Shown here one piece after another: positions 42,461 through 50,738 of a DNA stretch of 55,899 bases (position 1 is the stretch's first letter; every line of letters starts with the position of its first letter). Position numbers and translations under genes: made by a program. The notes beneath the pieces were generated by a model. The model was not told where the DNA came from. It was given only the letters and a program-made list of their open reading frames with translations, and did no database searches. The stretch is taken from assembly GCA_035945995.1 (NCBI GenBank), contig DASYZR010000103.1, positions 1 through 55,899 on the forward strand. Direction: 5' to 3'. This DNA is from a bacterium (GTDB lineage: Bacteria > Sysuimicrobiota > Sysuimicrobiia > Sysuimicrobiales > Segetimicrobiaceae).

Positions 42461-44011
42461 ATGAACGCCGCGCGCGGTGCAGGATCCGAGACCAAGGTCG
42501 CCATCTTGATCGTGGTGCTGCTTGTGGGCGCGCATGCGCTGTGGCAGGCATGGATCACCGCGGCGGCCCCCTATCCCGCCCGGTACGACTACGACGAAGG
42601 CGTGTACGCCGAGAGCGCGGTCGCGGCCGCATCCGGAGCGCGCCTCTATTCCGCGGTCTTTCTCAGTCAGCCACCGCTTCTCGTCGGCGTGCTCGCGCGC
42701 GCCTTTGGCGCATTCGGCAGTTCGCTGGCCACAGCCCGCGGCGTCGTCATCGCGTTCTCGGTCCTGTGGCTCGCCGCCCTGGCCGCCGCGGCGGCGCGCG
42801 GAACCCGTCCTCGTGCGGCGGTATGGGCGCTCGGCATTGCCGTCACGGCCCCCGCGTTCGTCGAAGCCGCGCATACGGTGCAGATGGAAGCTCCGTCCGA
42901 AGCGCTGGCCGCCTTGGCCGTCGCGCTCGGGGTGATGGCGGCGCAGCACTCCGGCACGTCGCGCGGGCAGCGCGCGGCGCATGCGGCGCTCTGGGGTCTC
43001 GTGGGGGCGGCGGCCGGATTGGCCGTCATGACCAAGCTGACCGCGGTGACGTGCGTCGCACCACTCGCCGCGGCCGCCGCGGCGGGAGACGGAACGGCGC
43101 GCCGGCGGAACCTAGTGGCGCGCGCCGCCGTGGCCGCAATCGGCGCCGTGACCGCCATGGCCGCGACCGTCCTATGGACCGGAACCCCGCCCGGCGAGAT
43201 GTGGATGCAGGCGGTGGTGTTTCATGGGGCGGTCGCGCGCGCGACCATGCTTGATCCGGCGCGACCCGCGTCGTTCCTCGCCGGGTTCGCCGCCGCCAAC
43301 TGGCTGCTCGCGGCCCTCGGGCTCGTGGCCCTCGGGAATTTCCTGCGGCCGCATCCCGCGGGCGGCCCGCCGGCCGAACCCGGGGCGCCGAGGGTGGCAC
43401 TCCGGACGGCCGCCGCACACCGCCTCGCCGCGGCATGGCTCGGGGCGGACCTCCTGCTCCTCTTCCTCCTGCGCCCTGCGTGGCCGCATCATCTCGGGAT
43501 CCTCGTCTCGCCGCTTGCGCTCCTCGCGGCGCTGGGCGTGGAATCCGTCGTCTCGACCGGCGGCGATTCGCGTCCTGGGGTCTCCGCGGCGCCCCCGGCC
43601 CTGCGCACGCGCGTGGCGGCCGCGCTGCTGATCGTCGTCTGGATTGCGGCCCTCGCGAGAACGGCCGCGGCCCTGCGTCCCGCGTCCTCCGCGTTGCTGC
43701 GGGATGCGGTCGTGCGCACACGGGAGGCCGTGCCGGCCGGAGGGTTGGTGATTGCCGACGATCCGATAGTCCCGCTGCTGGCGGGACGCGCCGTGCCGGC
43801 CGCCTTCTGCGATACGTCCGAGACGCGCGTGCGAGCCGGCGGGCTCAGCCCCGACGCCCTCATCGCGGCTCTCGGCGACGGGCGGGTGCGCGCCGTGCTC
43901 CTCTGGCGGGGCACCTTTCGCCGGATGCTCCCGGGCTTCGTCGACGTTGCCGCCCAGCGATTCCCGCGGCGCTGGGACGCGGATGCGACCCGTGAGCTCC
44001 TCACACGGTGA
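42461..44011 (+). CDS. GT-C fold membrane glycosyltransferase (family 39/ArnT-like)
   Basis: This 516-residue membrane protein has many predicted helices and a large C-terminal soluble domain. The first external loop holds the acidic catalytic motif of lipid-linked sugar transferases (YDYDEGVYAESAVAAASGARLY, then FLSQPPLLVGVLA). It should move a sugar from a polyprenyl-phosphate carrier onto a lipid, protein or glycan at the cell surface. The helical core is very Ala-rich. The ATG at 42461 is taken; no strong Shine-Dalgarno is seen. Confidence 0.82.
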   Translation: MNAARGAGSETKVAILIVVLLVGAHALWQAWITAAAPYPARYDYDEGVYAESAVAAASGARLYSAVFLSQPPLLVGVLARAFGAFGSSLATARGVVIAFSVLWLAALAAAAARGTRPRAAVWALGIAVTAPAFVEAAHTVQMEAPSEALAALAVALGVMAAQHSGTSRGQRAAHAALWGLVGAAAGLAVMTKLTAVTCVAPLAAAAAAGDGTARRRNLVARAAVAAIGAVTAMAATVLWTGTPPGEMWMQAVVFHGAVARATMLDPARPASFLAGFAAANWLLAALGLVALGNFLRPHPAGGPPAEPGAPRVALRTAAAHRLAAAWLGADLLLLFLLRPAWPHHLGILVSPLALLAALGVESVVSTGGDSRPGVSAAPPALRTRVAAALLIVVWIAALARTAAALRPASSALLRDAVVRTREAVPAGGLVIADDPIVPLLAGRAVPAAFCDTSETRVRAGGLSPDALIAALGDGRVRAVLLWRGTFRRMLPGFVDVAAQRFPRRWDADATRELLTR

Positions 44012-44035
44012 CCGGACGCCGCTCGGCGCCGGATG

Positions 44036-45007
44036 CTACCGCCGAAGCAGCAGTTCCGCCAGCAGCACGAGGACCGCGGTGCCGAGCGCGATCAACCCCA
44101 GCAGCGCGAGCGGATGCCGCGTGAGCCCCTCGCGGAGCGGCGAGCCGACCGGAGGATCGGGCCGCTCCAGAATGCCCGCGTCGACGCCGTCGGGCGCGCG
44201 CAGCGCCGCCAGCAGCTCGCCGCCGTCGGCGAAGCGTTCGGCCGGCCGGCGCCGCATCGCGCGGGCCACGATCGCGGCCACGGACCGCGGCACCTCGGGC
44301 CGCAGCCGGGCAAGCGGCTCGGCGGCCATGTTGAGATGCTGGTACATCGTGGCCAGCGGATTCGTGCTGCGAAAGGGCGGCCGGCCGGCGAGCATCTCGT
44401 GCAAGATCACGCCGGCGGCGTAGACGTCAGTTTCGGGACCGCCCCGCTCCCCACGGATCTGCTCAGGCGCCATGTACTCGGGCGTGCCGACCAGGCCCGA
44501 AAACCCGCGCCAGGTCACCCGGGGGGCGCCGTCGAGCAGGGCAATTCCGAAATCGATGATCGACACGCGGCCGTCGTCGCCGACGACAATATTCTCCGGC
44601 TTGAGGTCGCGGTGGTAGACGTGCTGCGCGTGGCAGTACGCGATCACGTCGGCGAGGCTGCCCGCGATCGCGAGCGCACGCGCAAGAGGCAGCCGCCCTT
44701 CGCGGTCGAGGATCTCCCGCAGCGACCGTCCCGGCGCATAGGCGAGAACGAGATACGGCGGGCGTGCGTCCTCGTGGGCCTCGAGCAGCCGGGGCACGCC
44801 GGGATGGTCGAGCGTCCGGCCGATCGCGACCTCACGCCGCATCCGCTCGAAGGCGGCGACGTCGCCGAGTTGCGACGGTTCCAGGAACTTGAGCACCACG
44901 CGGCGGCCGTCGATGGCGTCGCGGCCCTCGAAGACCGCCGCTTCGCCGCCCCGGCCGAGCGGGCGTTCTATTCGATAGTGGCCGACGTGGTCGCCGGGAG
45001 CCGGCAT
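44036..45007 (-). CDS. Hanks-type serine/threonine protein kinase with C-terminal membrane anchor
   Basis: This 323-residue kinase has a complete catalytic domain: Gly-rich loop LGRGGEAAVFEG (17-28), Lys40 in VVLKFLE, HRDLKPEN (132-139), DFG (152-154) and APE (180-182). The activation loop contains GLVGTPEYM. One C-terminal transmembrane helix (LALLGLIALGTAVLVLLAELLL) ends the protein, with only a few residues after it, so no extracellular PASTA sensor is present. It is the third gene after the response regulator and the PP2C phosphatase. Confidence 0.95.
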   Translation of the reverse strand: MPAPGDHVGHYRIERPLGRGGEAAVFEGRDAIDGRRVVLKFLEPSQLGDVAAFERMRREVAIGRTLDHPGVPRLLEAHEDARPPYLVLAYAPGRSLREILDREGRLPLARALAIAGSLADVIAYCHAQHVYHRDLKPENIVVGDDGRVSIIDFGIALLDGAPRVTWRGFSGLVGTPEYMAPEQIRGERGGPETDVYAAGVILHEMLAGRPPFRSTNPLATMYQHLNMAAEPLARLRPEVPRSVAAIVARAMRRRPAERFADGGELLAALRAPDGVDAGILERPDPPVGSPLREGLTRHPLALLGLIALGTAVLVLLAELLLRR

Positions 45008-45035
45008 CGCACCCCGTTGGGCGGGCGCTGCGCGG

Positions 45036-45818
45036 CTATCCGCCGAGGCGCACGCCGAGGACGGTCAGGTTGTCATACCCTCCGCGGCGGTTCGCGTCAT
45101 CGACACAGGCCTGCGCCGCCGCGGGCGGAGGCAGGGTCGTGAACGCGTCCCGTACGTCCTCCGGCGTCAGGTGCTCGTAGAGGCCGTCGGTGGTCAACAC
45201 GAAGCAGTCGCCCGCCTGCACGGAGCCGGCCGACACGTCCACACGCACCATCGCATCGCCGCCGATGGTCCGCGTGAGCAGATGCCGGTGGCGGTGCCGG
45301 TCGGCGCCGGCGCGGTCGACGAGACCGATCCGCCGCATCTCCTCGACAATGGTGTGATCGCGGGTGAGCCGGAGCAGCGCGCCGCCCCGGAGCAGCCACG
45401 CCTTCGAGTCTCCCACGTGCGCGACCCGGTACCGCCCGTCGCCGATCGCGAGCGCGGTGAGGGTGGTCTGCATCCCGGCGAGGTCGGGGTGGCCGAGACG
45501 CATCGTATAGACGTGCAGGTTCGCCTGCTCCACCGCGCGGCGCAGCGCCCGGCCGGCATCCCCGCGCCGGTGCAGGTAATACTCTTGGACCACCGTGTGC
45601 GCGGCCTCGGCGCTCGCGACGGCGCCGCCGCCGTATCCGCCCACACCGTCCGCCACGATCAACAGGGCGCCGCGGCCGGTCCGGAGCTCGCGATCCTCGG
45701 GGATCTCCCAGAGCAGGACATCTTCGTTCTTGGGACGCACGCGACCGGCGTCCGTGGCGGCCCCGATCTCGAGCATCTCCACGGCGGCGCTACGGCTCGT
45801 CGAGAGCAACGATCGCAT
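45036..45818 (-). CDS. PP2C-type protein phosphatase
   Basis: This 260-residue metal-dependent Ser/Thr phosphatase should oppose the kinase encoded just downstream. PP2C motifs are present: GRVRPKNEDVLL, LLIVADGVGGYGGG, GMQTTLTALAI, VAHVGDSKAWLLRGG, LTTDGLYEHLTPEDV and GGYDNLTVLGV. The ATG at 45818 lies inside the end of the response-regulator gene (29-base overlap) and has GAGGTGG upstream. GTG 45782 and ATG 45776 are possible shorter starts. Confidence 0.94.
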   Translation of the reverse strand: MRSLLSTSRSAAVEMLEIGAATDAGRVRPKNEDVLLWEIPEDRELRTGRGALLIVADGVGGYGGGAVASAEAAHTVVQEYYLHRRGDAGRALRRAVEQANLHVYTMRLGHPDLAGMQTTLTALAIGDGRYRVAHVGDSKAWLLRGGALLRLTRDHTIVEEMRRIGLVDRAGADRHRHRHLLTRTIGGDAMVRVDVSAGSVQAGDCFVLTTDGLYEHLTPEDVRDAFTTLPPPAAAQACVDDANRRGGYDNLTVLGVRLGG

Positions 45819-46368
45819 CCGCCACCTCGGTGATCGTGCGGCCGGAGGCTTTCGCGAGCCGGCGCAGGCGCGCCGCCGCGTCGTCCGCCGACAGCCGGTA
45901 GCGCTCCGCGAGCCGGCGCGTCGCTTCGGCGACTCGCGGGGCGTCCGCCTCCCCGGCGCCGGGCGGGCGCCGCCTCAGCCACGCGAGCTCCGCGAAACGG
46001 GCGCGCGCGACCTCGATCGCGGGTTGGAGCTCGGCTTCGCGCACGGGCTTCATGAGGTAGGCCAAGACGCCGGCATCGGCGGCTTCCGCCACGAGGCCCT
46101 GTTGATTGTAGGCGCTGAGCACGATAATCGGGACCGGATGGGTCGCCATGATGCGCCGCGTCGCCTCGAGGCCGTCCATCCCAGGCATCTTGATGTCCAT
46201 GATGACAACGTCCGGGGCCAGCTCGGTGACCTTGGCGACGGCCTGGTGGCCGTCGGCGGCCTCCCCCGCCACTTCGTAGCCGAGCTCCCGGAGCATCACC
46301 CGCAGCCCCATGCGGATGAGCGCTTCATCGTCAACGAGCAAGACCCGGACGCGGGATGATGTGTCCAC
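45790..46368 (-). CDS. Response regulator with ANTAR RNA-binding output domain
   Basis: This 192-residue protein joins a receiver domain (VLLVDDEALIRMGLRVML, phospho-acceptor Asp58 in VVIMDIKMPGMDG, IIVLSAYNQQ, YLMKPVREAEL) to an ANTAR domain (about 125-180: LAERYRLSADDAAARLRRLAKASGRTITEVADAIV). ANTAR domains act as antiterminators by binding paired hairpins in nascent RNA. No histidine kinase is adjacent. The GTG at 46368 has an AGGGGGG ribosome-binding site. It heads the operon with the phosphatase and kinase. Confidence 0.92.
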   Translation of the reverse strand: MDTSSRVRVLLVDDEALIRMGLRVMLRELGYEVAGEAADGHQAVAKVTELAPDVVIMDIKMPGMDGLEATRRIMATHPVPIIVLSAYNQQGLVAEAADAGVLAYLMKPVREAELQPAIEVARARFAELAWLRRRPPGAGEADAPRVAEATRRLAERYRLSADDAAARLRRLAKASGRTITEVADAIVALDEP

Positions 46369-46391
46369 GGCCGAACCCCCCTGAGATGCGA

Positions 46392-46423
46392 CGACGCCCC
46401 CGCCCGTCCGGGCGGGGGCGTCG
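46392..46423 (-). promoter_or_regulatory. 14-bp perfect hairpin in the leader of the ANTAR regulator operon
   Basis: Positions 46392-46405 and 46410-46423 are perfect complements (14 bp) with a 4-base loop. It lies between the promoter and the ribosome-binding site of the ANTAR gene. No T-run follows on the transcript, so it is more likely a leader structure than a plain terminator. The 4-base loop does not fit the usual 6-base ANTAR target loop. Confidence 0.6.
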
Positions 46424-46435
46424 CGGCCCACCCCT

Positions 46436-46465
46436 ATCTTAACACGGCCGCGCGGCCGCGGGCAA
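46436..46465 (-). promoter_or_regulatory. Promoter for the ANTAR regulator operon
   Basis: On the minus strand, TTGCCC (46460-46465), an 18-base spacer and TAAGAT (46436-46441) fit a sigma-A-type promoter. The start point would be near 46429, just before the 14-bp hairpin. Confidence 0.5.
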
Positions 46466-46467
46466 CG

Positions 46468-46680
46468 TCAGTCGCCGCGCACCGCGCGGTTGGCCGCAGC
46501 GAACCCGACCTTGCTGTGCGTGCCGTCGCAGAACGGCTTGGTTGTCGAACCACCGCAACGGCACAGCGCCACCGTCTCTTTCTTGACCTCGAAGACGCCG
46601 CCCTGCGCATCGATGATCTTCACGGGCCCCTTCACGAGGTAGGGTCCGTTGTCGAGCGGCGTGATCGTCACGTCGGCCAT
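46468..46680 (-). CDS. CDGSH iron-sulfur domain protein
   Basis: This 70-residue protein should bind a 2Fe-2S cluster through three Cys and one His: Cys40 and Cys42 in ALCRCGGS, Cys51 and His55 in PFCDGTHSKVGF. The N-terminal part is a small beta domain (ITPLDNGPYLVKGPVKIIDAQGG). It is soluble and probably redox-active; a specific partner is unknown. The ATG at 46680 is preceded by AAGGGGGA. It is followed by the promoter of the response-regulator operon. Confidence 0.93.
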   Translation of the reverse strand: MADVTITPLDNGPYLVKGPVKIIDAQGGVFEVKKETVALCRCGGSTTKPFCDGTHSKVGFAAANRAVRGD

Positions 46681-46832
46681 CAAACATTCCCCCTTCGGTG
46701 GAGTGCCTGCACAGGCTCCCCCGCCCAATCGAGGGGCTGCCCGCTACTCTGAGTCTAACGCGACCGGCGGCATCATCATTCCGACCGCCGACAACGAATT
46801 CTTCACCGATTGCGCCGGGTCGCAACAACGTC

Positions 46833-46862
46833 TTGACACCGGGCCGCGGGGTCTGGGATAAT
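46833..46862 (+). promoter_or_regulatory. Promoter upstream of the APC transporter
   Basis: A perfect -35 TTGACA (46833-46838) is followed, after 18 bases, by GATAAT (46857-46862). Transcription would start near 46869 and give a leader of about 165 bases before the start codon at 47036. Confidence 0.65.
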
Positions 46863-46901
46863 CCTGGGCAAGGATCGCACCAGGACGTGCACCGCGAGGC
46901 C

Positions 46902-46931
46902 GTGACGCCGAGCCCATGGGCTCGGCGTCAC
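46902..46931 (+). promoter_or_regulatory. 30-bp perfect palindrome in the leader of the APC transporter
   Basis: All 30 bases from 46902 to 46931 (arms starting GTGACGCCG, centre CCATGG) are their own reverse complement. It lies about 33 bases after the predicted transcription start. It could be an operator for a dimeric regulator, or a leader hairpin. No T-run follows. The rest of the 46681-47035 gap holds nothing I recognise. Confidence 0.6.
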
Positions 46932-47035
46932 GCGCTTCCAGGCGGCTTCGACGCCCCCCGCTGCCCCGGCGCAGCCCGTAGTCACAGACCATTCTGCCTC
47001 CCTGCCCGGGGGGCGACGTGCCCAGGAGGGTGACG

Positions 47036-48568
47036 ATGTCGTCGGAGACCGGGTTTCGAAAAAGCCTGACGCTCACCGGCGTGACGGTCAACGCGATGGC
47101 CCTCATCGCGCCGGGAGCGTTTCTCTGGATCACCTACCAGGTGCAGGCCTCGCAGGTCGACGCGGCCGGCGCGTCGACGGCGATGGACATCTGGCCGGGG
47201 CTCGCGCTCGCGCTCGTGCTCGCGTTCCTCACGGCGATCTCCTACGCGATGCTCAGCGAATTGTACCCGAACGCCGGCACCGGGTCGTCGTACTACTTCG
47301 CCGAAAAGGCGTTCCTCGACAAGGAAGAGTCCACGCTCCACCGCTGGGCGCGGCTCGCCAAGTACGTCGTCGGATGGATCTCCCACCTGTACTACTGGGT
47401 CTATCCCGGCGTCATGGTCGCGATGATGGCGACCATGATCGTCTACATCCTCGGGCTGTCCAACATCAACCTGCCGCCCGCGGCCCAGGTGGGGATCGCG
47501 GTCGCTTTCTCCTTCGCCACGGCCTACGTCGCCTACCGGGGCATCAGCGGCTCGACGCTCGCGAGTCTCCTGGTCAACGTGATCCAGATCGCGGCCCTGG
47601 TCCTGATCTCCGTCCTCGCGCTGAGCTACCGGTTCGGCGGACCGCACGTGACGTTCGTGCACCCCAATCTCGCGAACGTCGTTCTGCCCCATAACCTCAG
47701 CCACGTCCTCTTCCAGGCCACGGTCGCGATTCTGCTCCTCGTCGGGTTCGAGTCGGCGACCGCGCTGAGCGCCGAGGCCCTGCACCCCAGCTTCGTCAGC
47801 CGGGGCGTGATCCTCTCGCTGATCATCCAGGGGCTCATCGCCTACCTCTTCGAGTACTTCGCCACCGGCGCGTGGATGAACACCGCCTACGCGCTCAAGG
47901 ACGCCAAGGGCAAGCTCCTCACCGGCTACGACGCGGCCGGCATCTCGTCCGCGCCGATCGGCGACATGGTCCGCAGCCTCGGCAACACGATGCTGGGCGG
48001 GATCGGCTTCGCGCTGCTGCTCGTGATCGCGTTGACGGTGGCGATCGCCGTCTTCGGCACGACGCTCGCCTGCATGAACACCGGGGTCCGGCTCACCTTT
48101 GCCATGGGCCGGGACGAGGAAGTGCCGGCGATTCTCGGCCTGCTCCACGGACGGTACGCCACCCCGCACTTCGGCCTGTGGCTCATGGCGATCGTATCCG
48201 CCGTCATCGGCGGGTTCGGCGTCCTCTCGATCATGAACCTGACCGCGATCACGTTCCTGTCGAACATCGGGACGTTCTTGCTCTACGGCCTGACCAACTT
48301 CGTCGCGTTCATCGCGTTTCGCCGGGCGCCGCAGGCCAGGACGGTCAAGCACGTCCTGGTGCCGCTCCTCGGCGTCGTCGCCAACATCGGGATGCTCCTC
48401 GCCGTCATCTACCTCGGCATTCTGGGCGGCGGCGACACGCGCACGGCGGCGCTCATCTCCATCATCACGGCCGGGGCCTGGCTCGTGGCGGGCGGCGTGT
48501 TCTTCGCCACCAACAGCCGCGCCCGGAGCCGGGAGGTGTGGGCCGTCCGCCCGACCGAAACGGCCTGA
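47036..48568 (+). CDS. APC-superfamily amino acid permease
   Basis: This 510-residue transporter has 12-14 predicted helices. The helix-1 signature region TLTGVTVNAMALIAPGAFLW is typical of the amino acid/polyamine/organocation family. An aromatic segment (HLYYWVYPGVMVAMMATMIVYILG), VGFESATALSAEAL (helix 6 region) and a late GRDEEVPAILGLLHGRYATPHFGLW are also typical. The substrate is not evident. The ATG at 47036 has AGGAGG 6 bases upstream (47024-47029). It has its own promoter and leader. Confidence 0.92.
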   Translation: MSSETGFRKSLTLTGVTVNAMALIAPGAFLWITYQVQASQVDAAGASTAMDIWPGLALALVLAFLTAISYAMLSELYPNAGTGSSYYFAEKAFLDKEESTLHRWARLAKYVVGWISHLYYWVYPGVMVAMMATMIVYILGLSNINLPPAAQVGIAVAFSFATAYVAYRGISGSTLASLLVNVIQIAALVLISVLALSYRFGGPHVTFVHPNLANVVLPHNLSHVLFQATVAILLLVGFESATALSAEALHPSFVSRGVILSLIIQGLIAYLFEYFATGAWMNTAYALKDAKGKLLTGYDAAGISSAPIGDMVRSLGNTMLGGIGFALLLVIALTVAIAVFGTTLACMNTGVRLTFAMGRDEEVPAILGLLHGRYATPHFGLWLMAIVSAVIGGFGVLSIMNLTAITFLSNIGTFLLYGLTNFVAFIAFRRAPQARTVKHVLVPLLGVVANIGMLLAVIYLGILGGGDTRTAALISIITAGAWLVAGGVFFATNSRARSREVWAVRPTETA

Positions 48569-48727
48569 TCGAGACCCGTCGCACGGCGAAATTAGATCAC
48601 GGCGGCTCGGCTCTGTCCACCGGGGCCGGGCCGCCCGTGCTCGGGCCGCCGTGACCGCCGTCGGGTAACGGACTGAGGTGGCCACACCGGCAAGGAGTTT
48701 CGCGGCGATGGCGGGAACAACGGCCCG

Positions 48728-49672
48728 ATGTCGCAGGCTATGGCCGCCGTTTCCGGGTCGCGGACCGCGGCCCCACCCCAGAAGAACCACATCGAACCCA
48801 GGCGGCGTCAAGAGATCCGCTTGGCCTATCTGCTGCTTACTCCCGCCGCCCTGCTTGTCTTCGGCGTCGTCGCCTATCCGCTCGGCTGGCAGGTGTGGAC
48901 GAGCTTGACGAGCCGGTCCGTCGCCGAGCCGGTCACGCGCTTCGTTGGCGCGGGCAACTACATGGCGCTGCTGGCCGACGCGGGGTTCTGGGGGGCGGCC
49001 GCCAATACCCTCGGATACGTCGTGATCACGACGATCCTGAAGCTCGCGGTCGGGATCGCGATGGGTATGGGCCTCGCCCATCCGTTCCCGGGACGTACAC
49101 TCGCGTTCATCGCGGCGTTCCTGCCGTGGGCCTATCCGGCCGGTCCCGCGGAGGTGGGCTGGTTCTGGTTCCTGATTCCGCCGATTCCCGCCTCCTACGC
49201 CAATTTCATGGCGCACCTGCGGCTTTTCTTCGATAACGCCTTAGGTTACGGCACGTGGGGATTCATCAGCGTGGTCCTTTTGAACGTCTGGCGGGGCGGC
49301 TCGTTTGTCGGCATCTTTCTCCTGGCCGCCCGCAACGGGATTCCCGATCAGCTCTTCGAGTACGCTGCCCTCGAGGCCCGGAGCGGATGGCAGATGTTCT
49401 GGATGGTGACGGTCCCCATCCTGCGGCCGTTCCTCGCGCTGGCGGCGTTCCTCACTCTGACGAGCGCGGTCGGCGACTTGAGCAACCTGTGGATGCAATC
49501 CGGCCAGCGCGACGTCTATCCGATCGTCTGGACCCAGGCGATCCAGCTGGCCCTGAACGGCGGGCTGTGGGGGCAGGCGGCCGCGGAGTCGTTGGTGCTC
49601 CTCCCCGCGTTGATCGCGATTCTCCTCATATGTTTCCGCCTGTTCGAGCCCCTTGAGGAGGGACAGACGTGA
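48728..49672 (+). CDS. Carbohydrate ABC transporter permease (MalF/UgpA type), orphan
   Basis: This 314-residue permease has about six helices. After a polar N-terminus the first helix is LAYLLLTPAALLVFGVVAYPLG. The EAA loop is YAALEARSGWQMFWMVTVPILRP. It forms a pair with the permease that follows (4-base overlap), but no binding protein or ATPase lies next to them. The 160 bases upstream hold no gene I can recognise, and an alternative start cannot be excluded because the Shine-Dalgarno is weak. Confidence 0.88.
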   Translation: MSQAMAAVSGSRTAAPPQKNHIEPRRRQEIRLAYLLLTPAALLVFGVVAYPLGWQVWTSLTSRSVAEPVTRFVGAGNYMALLADAGFWGAAANTLGYVVITTILKLAVGIAMGMGLAHPFPGRTLAFIAAFLPWAYPAGPAEVGWFWFLIPPIPASYANFMAHLRLFFDNALGYGTWGFISVVLLNVWRGGSFVGIFLLAARNGIPDQLFEYAALEARSGWQMFWMVTVPILRPFLALAAFLTLTSAVGDLSNLWMQSGQRDVYPIVWTQAIQLALNGGLWGQAAAESLVLLPALIAILLICFRLFEPLEEGQT

Positions 49673-50574
49673 GGCGGCACCGCCCCGATGCGGGACTAGC
49701 CGGCGGGAGGCGCCGGCGTCGCCGTCTCGGCCGGGTGCTCCACGGCCTACTGCTCGCCCTCCTTGCGGCGTACAGCATCTTCCCGATCTACATGCTGACA
49801 GTGGAATCGCTCAAGACCGTCAATGAAGACCAGTTCGGCAACCCGCTGTACGTTCGGCAGACGAGCTTCGAATGGTACAACGGCCTGTTCGAGGACGAGG
49901 AATGGGTCACCAGCGGCGGCATGACGCGGCACACCGTGCCGTTCCTCCACTGGGCTCTCAACACGGCGATCGTCTTCAGCGTTGCGCTCGTCCTCGTGCT
50001 CGGGACCAGCCTGGCGGCGGCTTATGCGCTCGCGCGCCTGCGGCCGCCCGGGTGGCAGTGGTGGCGGCGGGCGATGCTCGCGACGTTTCTGGTTCCTCAA
50101 ACGCTGTTGTTCCTGCCGCTGTTTCAGGTGGTGTTCCGGCTCCACCTGGACGACAGTCTGCTGTCGCTCGTCCTGACGTATCCGATGCTGGCAATCCCGT
50201 TCTGCGTCTGGCTGCTGTCGGCGTATTTCCAGAAGCTCGCGCCGGAGATCGAGGAGTCGGCCTACATCGAAGGCGCCGGCCGGTGGACCGCGTTCACCCG
50301 GATCGTGCTGCCGATCAGCTGGCCGGTGCTGGTGGCCGCGGGACTCTTCGCCCTCGGAGTGATGAGCAGCGACTTCATGCTGGCCGGCGTGTTCCTGCCC
50401 AATCAGTGGCACCAGACGATCGCGGCCGGGATGGCGACGATGAACGTCAGCTTGGAGGACCTGAGCGTGGTGGCGGGGATCAACGCCGGCGGTCTGCCGG
50501 TGCTCCTGATCGCGGCGCTGCTTGCCCGGACCTACACCCGGGGCCTGACGGCCGCCATGATTGAAGGGGCCTGA
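49669..50574 (+). CDS. Carbohydrate ABC transporter permease (MalG/UgpE type), orphan
   Basis: This 301-residue partner permease starts with a basic N-terminus (RRRRRRLGRVLHG) and the MalG-type first helix with FPIYMLTVESLKTVNEDQF after it. The EAA loop is ESAYIEGAGRWTAFTRIVLPISWP. The GTG start shares GTGA with the previous stop. The gap that follows (50575-50738) shows no gene. Confidence 0.9.
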   Translation: MRRHRPDAGLAGGRRRRRRLGRVLHGLLLALLAAYSIFPIYMLTVESLKTVNEDQFGNPLYVRQTSFEWYNGLFEDEEWVTSGGMTRHTVPFLHWALNTAIVFSVALVLVLGTSLAAAYALARLRPPGWQWWRRAMLATFLVPQTLLFLPLFQVVFRLHLDDSLLSLVLTYPMLAIPFCVWLLSAYFQKLAPEIEESAYIEGAGRWTAFTRIVLPISWPVLVAAGLFALGVMSSDFMLAGVFLPNQWHQTIAAGMATMNVSLEDLSVVAGINAGGLPVLLIAALLARTYTRGLTAAMIEGA

Positions 50575-50738
50575 GCGCCTCCTAGACGCCCCGCCCACCG
50601 GAGTTTGATAAGCGGCGTTGACGTCGGGGTCGCGACGCGGTGCGGCTGGGCGCCAAACGGTGATGCGGCCGAATACGACGAAGGTAACAGCCGCGGGTTA
50701 GGGCGATATCGGCGCCCGGCCGGTCCTGTGTTCCGCGT

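Noticed and set aside
46392-46423. Rho-independent terminator for the CDGSH gene
   Set aside because: The stem is strong but no T-run follows, and a promoter lies between it and the CDGSH stop codon.
46982-49216. Long minus-strand frame opposite the APC permease
   Set aside because: The text is charged and repetitive, typical of the complement of a membrane protein in GC-rich DNA; the plus-strand gene has promoter, ribosome-binding site and family motifs.
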